Positions 19,254 through 29,819 of a DNA stretch of 64,000 bases are shown here, in pieces. The DNA is taken from the NCBI RefSeq assembly GCF_030436115.1, contig NZ_CP129407.1:1-64000 (forward strand), read 5' to 3'. The DNA is from Borrelia sp. P9F1 (GTDB taxonomy: Bacteria > Spirochaetota > Spirochaetia > Borreliales > Borreliaceae). The notes beneath the pieces are model-generated. The model made no database searches and was not told the DNA's origin. It saw only the letters and a list, made by a program, of their open reading frames with translations. The translations under genes were made by a program, and so were the position numbers. The stretch's first letter is position 1. Every line of letters begins with the position of its first letter.

Positions 19254-19757
19254 TCAATAAATCAAACAATCAATCAAAGCTATTATTAAAGCCACGGCCA
19301 AACCAGAAGATGCTGAGATCATATACTTTTTAAAAGTCTCATCCTTTGAAAGCTTAATGCCACCTGAGAAAGGATACGGGAGATATTTTGATTCCATATC
19401 ACTATTAAAATAATAAGACAAGTCAAAAAAAAACAAACTTACCAGTAAAGATATAGGAAAAGTGCCAACACTTATCGCTGAAAATCTAAAAACTTTCTTA
19501 CCCCAATTAGACTCAATAGACTTTTCTACATTTAAAGCCTCATTTTCCTGTATATTTTTATAAAGAAAATCATCATCTCTTTTATCTTGAAGTTTAACAA
19601 AAATTTCATTTTCAAAATGAACATTATTTTCGCTGAAAAAAATATCATCTCCCAGCGAAAATTTTTGACTTAAACCAAAATCAAGTTTACGATGGTCAAA
19701 AGAATTGGAATAGAGAATACAAATATTAAAAAGTAAAAGCAAAAATCCAATAAACAT
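19254..19757 (-). CDS. hypothetical membrane protein
   Basis: 167 residues. An N-terminal signal-like hydrophobic segment (1-16), a polar middle, and two C-terminal hydrophobic helices (about 97-115 and 147-165) point to an inner-membrane protein. No family is recognised. It sits 7 bases after the phosphofructokinase gene and adjoins the pseudouridine synthase gene without a gap. Confidence 0.7.
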   Translation of the reverse strand: MFIGFLLLLFNICILYSNSFDHRKLDFGLSQKFSLGDDIFFSENNVHFENEIFVKLQDKRDDDFLYKNIQENEALNVEKSIESNWGKKVFRFSAISVGTFPISLLVSLFFFDLSYYFNSDMESKYLPYPFSGGIKLSKDETFKKYMISASSGLAVALIIALIDCLIY

Positions 19758-19764
19758 AAATATT

Positions 19765-21453
<1,689 letters not shown>

Positions 21454-21494
21454 CTAATTGTCTCTTCAATACTAAAATAATTAAGAATTAATAT

Positions 21495-22532
21495 CTATAC
21501 GTGATTTAAAAATAAAGTAGCATCACCATAAGAGAAAAATTTATAATTCATCTCAACGGCTTCTTTGTAGGAATTAAATACAAAGTCTTTACCACCAAAT
21601 GAAGAAATCAACATTAAAAGAGTTGATCCTGGCGTATGAAAATTTGTAAAAAGCATATCAACACACTTAAATCCATAACCCTTACCCGGATAAATAAAAA
21701 GATCTGTTTTCTGTCCTCCTCGCATAAATTCGTTGTTACCCTTATAAGCTGACTCTAATGCCCTAAGAGTGGTGGTTCCAACGGCTAAGATCTTTTTACC
21801 TAAAGTCATTGCTTTCTTAAGTCTCACTGCAACAGAATCTTTTATAAAAAATCTTTCAAAATGCATCTTATGTTCTTCTATTTTCTTTGTTCTTACAGGA
21901 AGAAAAGTTCCAAGTCCAACATGAAGCGTAATAAAATCATACTCAATGCTATTCTTGTCCAACAAAGAAAAAAATTCTCTACCAAAATGTAGTCCCGCTG
22001 TAGCTGAGGCAGATGAACCTATGCACTTAGAATAAATTGTTCGATAACGCTCTTCGTCTTCTTTTTCATAGGTCCTCTTGATATAGGGCGGTAAAGGAAT
22101 AAGCCCATATTGCTCGAAGTAAGCCTCGTCCACGCATTTATTAAATTTAATTGTAAACTCATTATCTGACTTTGAAATTATCTGAGCCAACAAATCCTGA
22201 GGAAATTTATAAATCCTTCCAACATTCTGTCTCCTGGATTTGGAAACTAAACATGTAAACACATCATCTGCTATCCTGTCTAGAATCAAAAATTCAACAC
22301 TACCCCCACTATCTGTCTTGGCATATATTCTTGATTTCCTAACTCTTGAATCGTTAAACACTAAAAAAATATTGCTGTCAATATACTTCAACATATCATT
22401 TACAGAACGATCGTGATAGACTTTATGCCTATCAGGATCTAGAACCATCAACCTTGATGATCCCCTTTTTCTACTTGGATGCTGTGCTATTAAATTAGAT
22501 GGCAAATTAAAATAAAATTCCTTGGTGTCCAT
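21495..22532 (-). CDS. queA: S-adenosylmethionine:tRNA ribosyltransferase-isomerase
   Basis: Adds the ribosyl-derived epoxycyclopentane to preQ1-tRNA in queuosine synthesis. Family stretches are FDFxLP-like [14 protein letters not shown] at the start, [29 protein letters not shown] and [16 protein letters not shown] at 22532 is preferred over 22544, which lies further inside ruvB. Two YhhQ-type transporters downstream at 46.8-48.2 kb suit salvage of the queuosine precursor. Confidence 0.92.
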   Translation of the reverse strand: MDTKEFYFNLPSNLIAQHPSRKRGSSRLMVLDPDRHKVYHDRSVNDMLKYIDSNIFLVFNDSRVRKSRIYAKTDSGGSVEFLILDRIADDVFTCLVSKSRRQNVGRIYKFPQDLLAQIISKSDNEFTIKFNKCVDEAYFEQYGLIPLPPYIKRTYEKEDEERYRTIYSKCIGSSASATAGLHFGREFFSLLDKNSIEYDFITLHVGLGTFLPVRTKKIEEHKMHFERFFIKDSVAVRLKKAMTLGKKILAVGTTTLRALESAYKGNNEFMRGGQKTDLFIYPGKGYGFKCVDMLFTNFHTPGSTLLMLISSFGGKDFVFNSYKEAVEMNYKFFSYGDATLFLNHV

Positions 22533-23568
22533 TTTTTTTCTCATTATTTAAGTCGTTATGTCCGTTTTTATCTAAATTCAGATGTGAATAAGCAAAGTCA
22601 GTAGCCTTGCGCCCTCTACTAGTTCTCTCAATTAGGCCCTTTAAAATAAGATAAGGCTCATAAAAATCTTCAAGAGAATCAGCCGTTTCACCAACAGAAA
22701 TCGCTAAAGTTTCAACACCAACAGGCCCCCCCTTAAATTTCAGTATTAGGTTCCTTAAAATATTTCTATCTTGTTCATCAAGTCCTTGTTCATCAATTTT
22801 TAGCATTTCAAGTCCAGAACTAACAACACGTTCTGTAATAAAATCATGCCCATTAACTTGTGCAAAGTCTCTCATCCGTCTCAAAATCCTATTTGCCACA
22901 CGAGGCGTTCCCCTTGAGCTTTTTGCTAAAAGATATGAGGCCCTATCCTCTAGACTAACATTTAAAACAACAGCATTTCTTTTTATTATCTTTACAAGTT
23001 CTTCTTCATCATAAAGATCAAATCTAGACACAATTCCAAATCTTGCATAAAGAGGCGATGCCACTTTTCCTGGTTTTGTAGTGGCTCCAATCAAAGTGAA
23101 CCTAGGAATAGGAATTCTTACCGTTCTTGCAGCAGGCCCCTGCCCAATTACCCAGTCTATCTCATAATCTTCCATTGCAATGTAGAGCATCTCTTCTATT
23201 ATAGGTTTGAGTCTGTGTATCTCATCAATAAATAAAACACTCTTATCATCAAGAGTTGTCAAAATTCCTACAATATCCTTTGGTTTATCAAGTGCTGGTG
23301 CTGAAGTAACCTTTATTGTAGTGTTCATTTCAAAAGCAATAATACTAGCAAGAGTAGTCTTGCCCAAACCCGGAGGGCCACTTAAAAAAACATGGTCAAG
23401 AGCCTCACCCCTCTCCTTAGATGCTTTTATAAAAATATTCAAGTTTTCCTTGATGTGAGCTTGCCCCGAAAAATCTCCGAGAGATTTTGGTCTAAGCTCA
23501 CTCTCATTTCTGTCATAAAGAAAACTTTTGTCGGAACTTAAAAAACTAGATCCCTCTCCCAAATCCAT
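22507..23568 (-). CDS. ruvB: Holliday junction branch-migration ATPase
   Basis: Hexameric AAA+ motor that drives branch migration with RuvA. It has Walker [10 protein letters not shown], Walker [10 protein letters not shown], sensor 1 IGATTKPG, an Arg-finger region LYARFGIV, and a C-terminal winged helix with [10 protein letters not shown]. The 353 residues are normal. It sits between ruvA (39 bases upstream) and queA (overlapping), the common ruvA-ruvB-queA order. Confidence 0.96.
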   Translation of the reverse strand: MDLGEGSSFLSSDKSFLYDRNESELRPKSLGDFSGQAHIKENLNIFIKASKERGEALDHVFLSGPPGLGKTTLASIIAFEMNTTIKVTSAPALDKPKDIVGILTTLDDKSVLFIDEIHRLKPIIEEMLYIAMEDYEIDWVIGQGPAARTVRIPIPRFTLIGATTKPGKVASPLYARFGIVSRFDLYDEEELVKIIKRNAVVLNVSLEDRASYLLAKSSRGTPRVANRILRRMRDFAQVNGHDFITERVVSSGLEMLKIDEQGLDEQDRNILRNLILKFKGGPVGVETLAISVGETADSLEDFYEPYLILKGLIERTSRGRKATDFAYSHLNLDKNGHNDLNNEKKNGHQGILF

Positions 23569-23607
23569 CTATAAGCCCTCTCTTCACTAAATATTTACCA
23601 AACAAAA

Positions 23608-24198
23608 TTAACTTGAAAGTCTTCTTAAGGTTTCTCTGAATAAAAACTGCTCCTGGTCATCTTCTCCTAACATTAAAAACCCATCTGTAGCCATAACTTC
23701 CTTTATCCCAGCCAAAACAAGCTTTCTATCAAAACCCATATTAACAATTGACTGTTCAAGATCCTTAAATTTAAATGCATCCGAACTCAACCCATCTGTT
23801 TTAACAAGTTTTCCCTTAAGCTTTAAAAATATTTTACCCGCTGTTTTATTTCCAATCCCCTTAACCTTAGAAATAAGTTTTACATCTTCCCTTTCAATTG
23901 CATCTCTAAATTCACTGTATTTAATACCCGACAGTATTCTTAAAGCTGCCCTTGGCCCTATTCCCTCAACACCAATAAGTTCCTCAAAAATTGCTCTCTC
24001 TTCTGCATTTGCAAAGCCAAAAAGCTTAATCTCCCCTTCTCTTAAATGAAGATAAATTAATATTGCAACATCTTCTAGCAAATCAAATTCTATCATACAG
24101 AAATAACTAACTAAAACCTCAAATTCAAAGGGAAGTGCCACAATGACGATACTGGTTTCTCTCTTTTCTACAACCTTACCGTAAATCTTATTTATCAT
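23608..24198 (-). CDS. ruvA: Holliday junction DNA-binding subunit RuvA
   Basis: A tetrameric junction-binding protein of 196 residues. It has an N-terminal OB fold (1-62), two helix-hairpin-helix motifs (LIGVEGIGPRAALRIL and ISKVKGIGNKTAGKIFLKL), and a C-terminal RuvB-binding helix bundle. The TATAAT on the minus strand at 24206-24211 lies only 7 bases before ATG, so the mRNA may be leaderless. Confidence 0.95.
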   Translation of the reverse strand: MINKIYGKVVEKRETSIVIVALPFEFEVLVSYFCMIEFDLLEDVAILIYLHLREGEIKLFGFANAEERAIFEELIGVEGIGPRAALRILSGIKYSEFRDAIEREDVKLISKVKGIGNKTAGKIFLKLKGKLVKTDGLSSDAFKFKDLEQSIVNMGFDRKLVLAGIKEVMATDGFLMLGEDDQEQFLFRETLRRLSS

Positions 24199-24205
24199 AG
24201 GCTAA

Positions 24206-24211
24206 ATTATA
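24206..24211 (-). promoter_or_regulatory. -10 box for ruvA, leaderless spacing
   Basis: TATAAT on the minus strand followed by 7 bases and the ruvA ATG at 24198. Transcription starting 6-7 bases after the box would begin at or next to the start codon. No clear -35 was found. Confidence 0.5.
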
Positions 24212-24282
24212 ATACATAAAAAACTCAAATTTATCTTATTTCTATTAACCAATTAATATAAAATGAGACAAGGAGTCATACA

Positions 24283-25410
24283 ATGAAAAACAAATTTACT
24301 ATCAGTTACTCTGTTTGCGTCTCATTATTTTTGCTAAGTCTACCACTAAGTCTGATGGCAAAGTCCCTCGAATTAAAAGTTCCAAATGGATTTCAAGTTG
24401 AAATCTTTGTAAGCAATATTGAAAAACCTAGGGGACTTACAAGTGATGGCGAAGGAAATATCTTCATAGGATCCTCAAGTAATTTTGCTTATTTAATCAC
24501 AAAAAATAAAGATATTTATACAATTGCTTCAAATCTTAAAAAACCAATAGGTATTTCTTATTTTAACAACAAATTATACATTTCTTCAGTGAACAAGATT
24601 TATGTTGTCCAGGATGTAGAAAAAGAAATAACTAAAACTATCACTACAAATCAACCATATAAATGGAAGATAGAAGAATTTGCTCCATTACCAGATACAA
24701 ATTCAAAAATGCATGCGGGCAGATATATTAAGGTAGACAAGAAAAACAAAAAATTAATAGTCAATATTGGATCTCCCAACAACGCCAGCATCCCTAGGGA
24801 AGAACACGAAGCGGTGCTACTAGAAATTGATCTTGCGACTAAAGAAAAAAATACAGTAGCTTATGGCGTCAGGAATTCAGTAGGGTTTGATTTTCATCCA
24901 ACCAGTAATCATATCTACTTCAGTGATAATGGAAGAGATCAACTAGGAGATAATTCACCGCCAGACGAGATTAATTTAGTATCTAAACATGGCGAGCATT
25001 TTGGATTTCCATATATGTTTGGTAAAAATGGAAAAGATCCTTCCTTTTACTCTAAGGCTCCCAAAAACATTAGTTTCACACCTGCTATTTATGAGCTACC
25101 GGCTCACTTAGCACCTCTTGGAATACATTTCTACAGAGGGAATACATTTCCAAACGAATATAAAAACAAGTTATTCATAGCTGAGCATGGATCTTGGAAC
25201 AGAAGCACTCCTGTTGGGTACAGAATAACAACAATAGACATTAATTCAACCACAAAAACTGCAACAAATTACAAGATATTCCTAGATGGTCTTTTGAGGT
25301 CTGATGGTTCTAAAATAGGAAGACCTGTTGACATCATAACTTATTGGGACGGTTCAATTTTGTTCTCAGATGACTTTGGCAACAAAATTTATAGGGTACA
25401 ATACAACTAG
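24283..25410 (+). CDS. exported glucose/sorbosone dehydrogenase-like beta-propeller protein
   Basis: 375 residues with a signal peptide (about 1-25, ending LMAKS) and a six-bladed propeller of the soluble PQQ-sugar-dehydrogenase type. Typical phrases are GFQVEIFVSNIEKPRGLT, GVRNSVGFDFHPTSN, NPPDEINLV-like SPPDEINLV, and HLAPLGIHFYRG. Borrelia is not known to make PQQ, so catalysis is doubtful and a binding role is possible. AAGGAG 8 bases before ATG supports the start. The gene lies on the opposite strand between ruvA and ruvC, and its stop abuts the ruvC stop. Confidence 0.8.
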   Translation: MKNKFTISYSVCVSLFLLSLPLSLMAKSLELKVPNGFQVEIFVSNIEKPRGLTSDGEGNIFIGSSSNFAYLITKNKDIYTIASNLKKPIGISYFNNKLYISSVNKIYVVQDVEKEITKTITTNQPYKWKIEEFAPLPDTNSKMHAGRYIKVDKKNKKLIVNIGSPNNASIPREEHEAVLLEIDLATKEKNTVAYGVRNSVGFDFHPTSNHIYFSDNGRDQLGDNSPPDEINLVSKHGEHFGFPYMFGKNGKDPSFYSKAPKNISFTPAIYELPAHLAPLGIHFYRGNTFPNEYKNKLFIAEHGSWNRSTPVGYRITTIDINSTTKTATNYKIFLDGLLRSDGSKIGRPVDIITYWDGSILFSDDFGNKIYRVQYN

Positions 25411-25887
25411 CTATAATTGATAATTGCCATGACAAATCGCAAGCGCGAGTGCATCACTGCTATGATCACTAGTAAACATAAAGTCAGAACCCATCCCAAG
25501 TAAAATACGAACCATATACTTTACTTGCACCTTTCTAAGCCCACCAAAACCGGAAATCGCACTCTTAACCTGTATTGGGGTATATGAGTAAAAATTTGTG
25601 TCTTTTATAGCAAGAGTTAAAATGATAGCTCCCCTTGCCTCGGCAATCACCATTGCTGTCTTCTTATTTTTAGCAAAATAAATATCTTCAACACTTGCAA
25701 CATCAGGCCTAAACTTGTCAATAACAAGATCAAGTTCTGCAGAAATCAACTTTATTCTATCTTTTAAAGACATGGAAGAACTGGTTACAATCGTCCCATC
25801 TTTAACATAAACATATCTGCTACCCAGCTTATCCAAAACCCCCCAGCCAACATTAGCAAGACCAGGGTCAATACCCAATATTCTCAT
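25411..25887 (-). CDS. ruvC: crossover junction endodeoxyribonuclease RuvC
   Basis: Resolves Holliday junctions by symmetrical nicking. The 158 residues match the RuvC family throughout. ILGIDPGLANVGWGV holds Asp7, SVEDIYF holds Glu67, and DHSSDALALAICH holds His142 and Asp145. The Asp/Glu/His/Asp set corresponds to that of Thermus RuvC, so the enzyme looks active. It follows yebC by 24 bases, and ruvA and ruvB lie 1.2 kb further along the same strand. As I recall, Lyme-group Borrelia have no recognised ruvC. Confidence 0.92.
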   Translation of the reverse strand: MRILGIDPGLANVGWGVLDKLGSRYVYVKDGTIVTSSSMSLKDRIKLISAELDLVIDKFRPDVASVEDIYFAKNKKTAMVIAEARGAIILTLAIKDTNFYSYTPIQVKSAISGFGGLRKVQVKYMVRILLGMGSDFMFTSDHSSDALALAICHGNYQL

Positions 25888-25911
25888 TCGAATTTAAAAA
25901 TTAAGATGCAA

Positions 25912-26643
25912 TTATTCGATGTTATCAAAAACTTCCAAATTATGAACAACTTCCTGAACATCATCAAAATCTTCTAATTTTTCAACAAGAACAAAAATTT
26001 TATCCATTTGATCTTTGTCCAAAGAAACTTTATTCTCAGGGATAAAGACAATCTCTGCCATTTCTTCCTCAAACTTAGTTTTCAAAATAGATAAAACTGT
26101 CTCAAAATTATCATCACTTGTTATTACCTCTAGTTCAGATCCTTCACTCGAAATATCTTCTGCACCTGCATCTAAAGCAAGCTCCATTATCTCATCTTCA
26201 GAATATTTATCTAGGCTATAAGATATTAAACCTTTCCGGTGAAACATATAAGATACAGAACCAGGAGCCCCAAGAGAACCACCTCCCTTTGCAAGAACGC
26301 TCCTTACATCACTTGCCGTTCTATTTTTATTATCGGTTAGACACATAATCATTAAAGCAACACCATGAGGAGCATAAGCTTCATAGGTAAGTTCAATATA
26401 TTCAGCACCTACATTATCTCCAATGCCTTTTTTGATTGCTTTTTCAATATTATCTTTAGGCATATTAGATACTCTTGCCTTATTAATAGCAACTCTTAAT
26501 CTAGGATTAGAGTCAACCTCACCTCCGCCCATCTTGGCCGCAATACTTATCTCCCTAATCAATTTAGTAAAGATTTTATTTCTCCTAGCATCAAGCGCAC
26601 CTTTTTTCCTCTTTATAGTCGACCATTTGCTATGACCAGACAT
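25912..26643 (-). CDS. yebC: YebC/TACO1 family protein
   Basis: 243 residues starting MSGHSKWSTIKRKKGALDARR, the hallmark of the family, followed by YEAYAPHGVALMIMCLTDNKNRTASDVR. Family members act as translation-associated factors or DNA-binding regulators. It is next to ruvC, as in many bacteria, and its ATG follows the folD stop directly. Confidence 0.93.
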   Translation of the reverse strand: MSGHSKWSTIKRKKGALDARRNKIFTKLIREISIAAKMGGGEVDSNPRLRVAINKARVSNMPKDNIEKAIKKGIGDNVGAEYIELTYEAYAPHGVALMIMCLTDNKNRTASDVRSVLAKGGGSLGAPGSVSYMFHRKGLISYSLDKYSEDEIMELALDAGAEDISSEGSELEVITSDDNFETVLSILKTKFEEEMAEIVFIPENKVSLDKDQMDKIFVLVEKLEDFDDVQEVVHNLEVFDNIE

Positions 26644-27549
26644 CTAAACCTCCACCAACTTTTTTAATTTTTCCAAAACATCAAACTTACTATGTCTAAC
26701 CAAATGTGATTTAATAGTATTAAACATTAACATAAGAACCGTAACAGGACCAATACCACCCCTTACAGGAGTAATAAATTTAACATGCCCCTTAATTGCT
26801 TCAAAATCTGCATCTCCAGTTAAAACATTTCCACCATCAATTTCCAATTCAGAAATACCAATATCTATAACATAAGGATTACCAGATATCATATTTGGAC
26901 CAATTAATCTAGGCTTACCAACAGCAGAAATAATAATATCTGCTTGCCTCACATAAACATCCAAATAAGTACTCTTACTATGGCATGTAATTACAGTGGC
27001 ATTATAAGGCTTGCAAGAAAGCAAAATGGAAATAGGCCTCCCAACAAGAGCGCTCCTTCCAATCACAACAACAGTCCTACCAGAAGTTTCTATCCCATTA
27101 TCAAACAAAACTTTAAGCACAGCAAGGGCCGTGCAAGGAATAAATCCTTTCCTGTCACCCAAAACCAATTTGCCTAAATTAATAGCGGAAAGCCCATCTA
27201 CATCCTTTGTATGAACTATCTTGTTTAAAACCTTGTTTACATTTATTTCACCCAAAAGAGGCAACTGAACAATGATTCCATCGGTATCTTCATTCAAATT
27301 TTCAGCCTCAATTAATTTCAAAATATTCTCTTGCTCTGCATTACTAGCTAACTTAGTAACACAAAAATTAATGCCAATCTCTTTTGATACTCTTTCTTTA
27401 ATAGACACATAAAGCCTACTTGCAGGTTTATCATTTGCCAAAATAACTCTCAAGGAGATCCTATTTACTAGTTCATATTCTGCTAAAAATTTTTTCAATA
27501 GCGAGTAGTACTTTTCCGCAAAAAGTTTACCATCAAAAACACTGGTCAA
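26644..27549 (-). CDS. folD: methylenetetrahydrofolate dehydrogenase/cyclohydrolase
   Basis: Bifunctional one-carbon enzyme interconverting methylene- and formyl-tetrahydrofolate. It has the catalytic Lys in SRLYVSIKERVSKEIGI, the motif DGIIVQLPLLGEIN, VVIGRSALVGRPISILL for NADP binding, and TPVRGGIGPVTVLML near the end. I chose TTG at 27549 because AGGGGG lies 7 bases upstream. The upstream TTG at 27576 lacks a ribosome site. The product supports formyl-Met synthesis with fmt. Confidence 0.92.
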   Translation of the reverse strand: MTSVFDGKLFAEKYYSLLKKFLAEYELVNRISLRVILANDKPASRLYVSIKERVSKEIGINFCVTKLASNAEQENILKLIEAENLNEDTDGIIVQLPLLGEINVNKVLNKIVHTKDVDGLSAINLGKLVLGDRKGFIPCTALAVLKVLFDNGIETSGRTVVVIGRSALVGRPISILLSCKPYNATVITCHSKSTYLDVYVRQADIIISAVGKPRLIGPNMISGNPYVIDIGISELEIDGGNVLTGDADFEAIKGHVKFITPVRGGIGPVTVLMLMFNTIKSHLVRHSKFDVLEKLKKLVEV

Positions 27550-27596
27550 ATCAGAACCCCCTATTAATTTAGTCAAATATCACACGCCATACCTAT

Positions 27597-27631
27597 TATT
27601 GTAAATATAAACAAGATATTGTAAATGTAAA
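27597..27631. repeat. 15-bp direct repeat, 20-bp period
   Basis: TATTGTAAATATAAA (27597-27611) recurs as TATTGTAAATGTAAA (27617-27631). It lies upstream of the promoter at 27657-27685. Two copies on the same face of the helix could be regulator sites, but AT-rich chance repetition is possible. Confidence 0.4.
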
Positions 27632-27656
27632 TAAAATCAATTTGAAAAATAGTTAT

Positions 27657-27685
27657 TTGTAATAAAACATCTTTTTAAATATAAT
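27657..27685 (+). promoter_or_regulatory. promoter of the 27721-29393 operon
   Basis: TTGTAA (27657-27662), a 17-base spacer and TATAAT (27680-27685): a near-consensus housekeeping promoter about 35 bases upstream of the ATG at 27721. Confidence 0.7.
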
Positions 27686-27720
27686 GGTTGTAGCTAGTGA
27701 TTTTTGAAGAATGGGGAATA

Positions 27721-28356
27721 ATGGAAAGAAATCTTTTAGTTTGCTTAGTCTGGCTGTTATTGTTGGGCTCGAATGTACCGAGGGTCGAAGCTTATTCAGT
27801 TGATAGGAATGGAAATTCTGTTATTGGGGTGGATGTGAGTCTGGGATTGCCTCTTTTTTATAATGATTTGCTGAAGATCTATCCTTCGAATTTGTACCCC
27901 GGAGGAATTGGAGCTCTTAAATATCAATACCATATTTTGAGTAGCTTATCTGTGGGGCTTGAGCTTAGGTACTTGTTTAATTTTGACATCAATCAAACGT
28001 TTAACTTACTTAATCCGGACTCTGGTATAGGCAAAACACTTGGCATGGTTCCTATTACGTTTTTAATAAATTATGTCTTTGACATTGGAGAACTTTTTCA
28101 AGTCCCCATATTTTCAAATATAGGGTTTTCCCTAAACTCTTACGGAGACAAAAGTGATAACATCTCTAACTTAAGAACCTTTGATGCAATGCCTGTAATG
28201 TCAGTTGGCTGTGGCGTTCTGTGGAACTTTAACCACAAGTGGTCTCTAGGCTTTACAACCTCATGGTGGTCGATGTTTGAAGTTGGGAGAACCGCTAAAA
28301 TAGGTCACTTTTTACTAGTTTCTCTTTCAGTGGCAGTGAATGTAAATAAATTGTAG
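27721..28356 (+). CDS. predicted outer-membrane beta-barrel protein (BB0027-like)
   Basis: 211 residues with a signal peptide (MERNLLVCLVWLLLLG, cleavage near VEA). Alternating hydrophobic strands follow, and the tail is rich in aromatic residues, fitting a small beta-barrel. ATG at 27721 is preferred over the in-frame GTG at 27697 because it starts the signal peptide directly after a GGGGA site. It shares an operon with the following BAM-associated lipoprotein. Its exact role is unknown. Confidence 0.75.
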   Translation: MERNLLVCLVWLLLLGSNVPRVEAYSVDRNGNSVIGVDVSLGLPLFYNDLLKIYPSNLYPGGIGALKYQYHILSSLSVGLELRYLFNFDINQTFNLLNPDSGIGKTLGMVPITFLINYVFDIGELFQVPIFSNIGFSLNSYGDKSDNISNLRTFDAMPVMSVGCGVLWNFNHKWSLGFTTSWWSMFEVGRTAKIGHFLLVSLSVAVNVNKL

Positions 28357-28364
28357 GATTGAAT

Positions 28365-29393
28365 ATGGACGGTAAAAATTTTAAAAAATTCATTTTGATA
28401 GTATTGATATCGCTCATTAACTCTTGTTCAAGTGAATCTATTTTTTCTCAACTTGGTAAGTTACAAAAAATAAGCAGTGATAATAGTACGCTAGACAGTT
28501 CAAGTCCGAGTGGTGTTTCGCTAGTGAATAGTACTTTATATATTGCAGCCATGCACTTATTTAAAAAAGAAAATGGAAATATTGAAAAAGTAAGTTTTAG
28601 TGATTCTTATGAATTTGTAATTGATCTCGTTAATATTTCAGGTAAAACATATCTGTTAGCGCAAAGCAAGGAAGGTAGGCTGGAGCTCTATCTCCTTGAA
28701 AATGACAACTGGAAGCTTATCTTTCAAAAAAATTTGAATGCAATTAAATTCTTAAAATCTATAGACACAACTGGAGTCAAATCAGCTTATATCCTAGCAT
28801 CGAAAGAAAATGGGAGTCAAATTATTCTAGACATTAACGGAGATAACAAAACCCCTGCAGATACATATAAGGACGACAAATTTTATCAAATATCAAACAA
28901 ACACCAGTCAATCACAGGAAGATTTGCAAAAATTTGGAAACTCGACGGCAGTAGTCCTACACATGTTAATTCAACAAATGAAATAATGCCTATAGTGGAT
29001 ACAAATATCCGTGGTTTTGATGAAACCTTGGTAATGACTGGCGGTGGTTATGATACATCAGACAATAAACTTAAAGTGTACTCAAGTGTAAATAATTATC
29101 AAGAGCCAGTATTTAAGCGAGAAGACATAGTGGACTTTGTTGCGTATTTTGCAAGAGAAGTTAATGGAACAATACTTATTGGTAGTAATAATGGATTTGT
29201 CGAACTTGTCAAAGATGGGAACACATTTGTCCTGCAATCACCTTCCCAATCCGTGTCACAAGGTTCTTACAATGCCTCACAACTAAGTAAGACAAGGCTC
29301 AATAACATTATACCCTTGAATGGAAAAATTTACATACTGACTCAGGGAAAGGGATTATGGAAAATTGAGAACAACGAATTAACTAAAGAATAA
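28365..29393 (+). CDS. BAM-complex-associated lipoprotein (BB0028-like)
   Basis: A lipoprotein of 342 residues. The basic start and hydrophobic stretch end in LINSC, with the lipidated Cys near residue 21. The body has beta-rich repeats. By position it matches BB0028, reported as a component of the Borrelia beta-barrel assembly machine with BamA and BB0324. That link is from synteny and memory, as I see no clear BamB motif. ATG at 28365 has AGGA 7 bases upstream. The 3' end overlaps the convergent YaiI-like gene by 15 bases. Confidence 0.75.
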   Translation: MDGKNFKKFILIVLISLINSCSSESIFSQLGKLQKISSDNSTLDSSSPSGVSLVNSTLYIAAMHLFKKENGNIEKVSFSDSYEFVIDLVNISGKTYLLAQSKEGRLELYLLENDNWKLIFQKNLNAIKFLKSIDTTGVKSAYILASKENGSQIILDINGDNKTPADTYKDDKFYQISNKHQSITGRFAKIWKLDGSSPTHVNSTNEIMPIVDTNIRGFDETLVMTGGGYDTSDNKLKVYSSVNNYQEPVFKREDIVDFVAYFAREVNGTILIGSNNGFVELVKDGNTFVLQSPSQSVSQGSYNASQLSKTRLNNIIPLNGKIYILTQGKGLWKIENNELTKE

Positions 29394-29819
29394 ACGGTGA
29401 AAATTTGTTGTAAAATTTGAATACTTGGCCTTGCTAGACTCATGATTAAAGTATTTCTTTACTTTAACGAAACTCAAGTTATTGTTCATGTTGGATCTGA
29501 AATGTAGATAGTCTATGTTGTCTGTATTGAAAATGCAACCTTCATCATTGATAACTCTAATTTCTAAGTCAAGTAAATGCTTAGCAAGCAATATGTCTCT
29601 TGTAACTACAATACTGCATTTGTCAACCAGTTCCAAAATGCAAGAATCGACATCCTCTACAACCTTAAAATCGACATTTTTGGTTCCTTTTAAATTTAAA
29701 GATTTATTTGAAACTAAAACAAGTTCTACACTTCTTTTAAAGACAAAACTTTGCAAAAAGCTTATCGCTCTTGGATTACAAGAATCAGCATCAACGAAAA
29801 TTTTATCTAGCAATCTCAT
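29379..29819 (-). CDS. YaiI/YqxD family (UPF0178, DUF188) protein
   Basis: 146 residues. FVDADSCNPRAISFL at the start, VEDVDSCILELV in the middle and VVTRDILLAKHLLDLEIRVINDEG match the DUF188 fold, which is PIN-like with acidic residues suggesting a nuclease. The function is uncharacterised. The start overlaps the end of the signal-peptidase-like gene by 17 bases. Confidence 0.8.
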   Translation of the reverse strand: MRLLDKIFVDADSCNPRAISFLQSFVFKRSVELVLVSNKSLNLKGTKNVDFKVVEDVDSCILELVDKCSIVVTRDILLAKHLLDLEIRVINDEGCIFNTDNIDYLHFRSNMNNNLSFVKVKKYFNHESSKAKYSNFTTNFHRLFFS

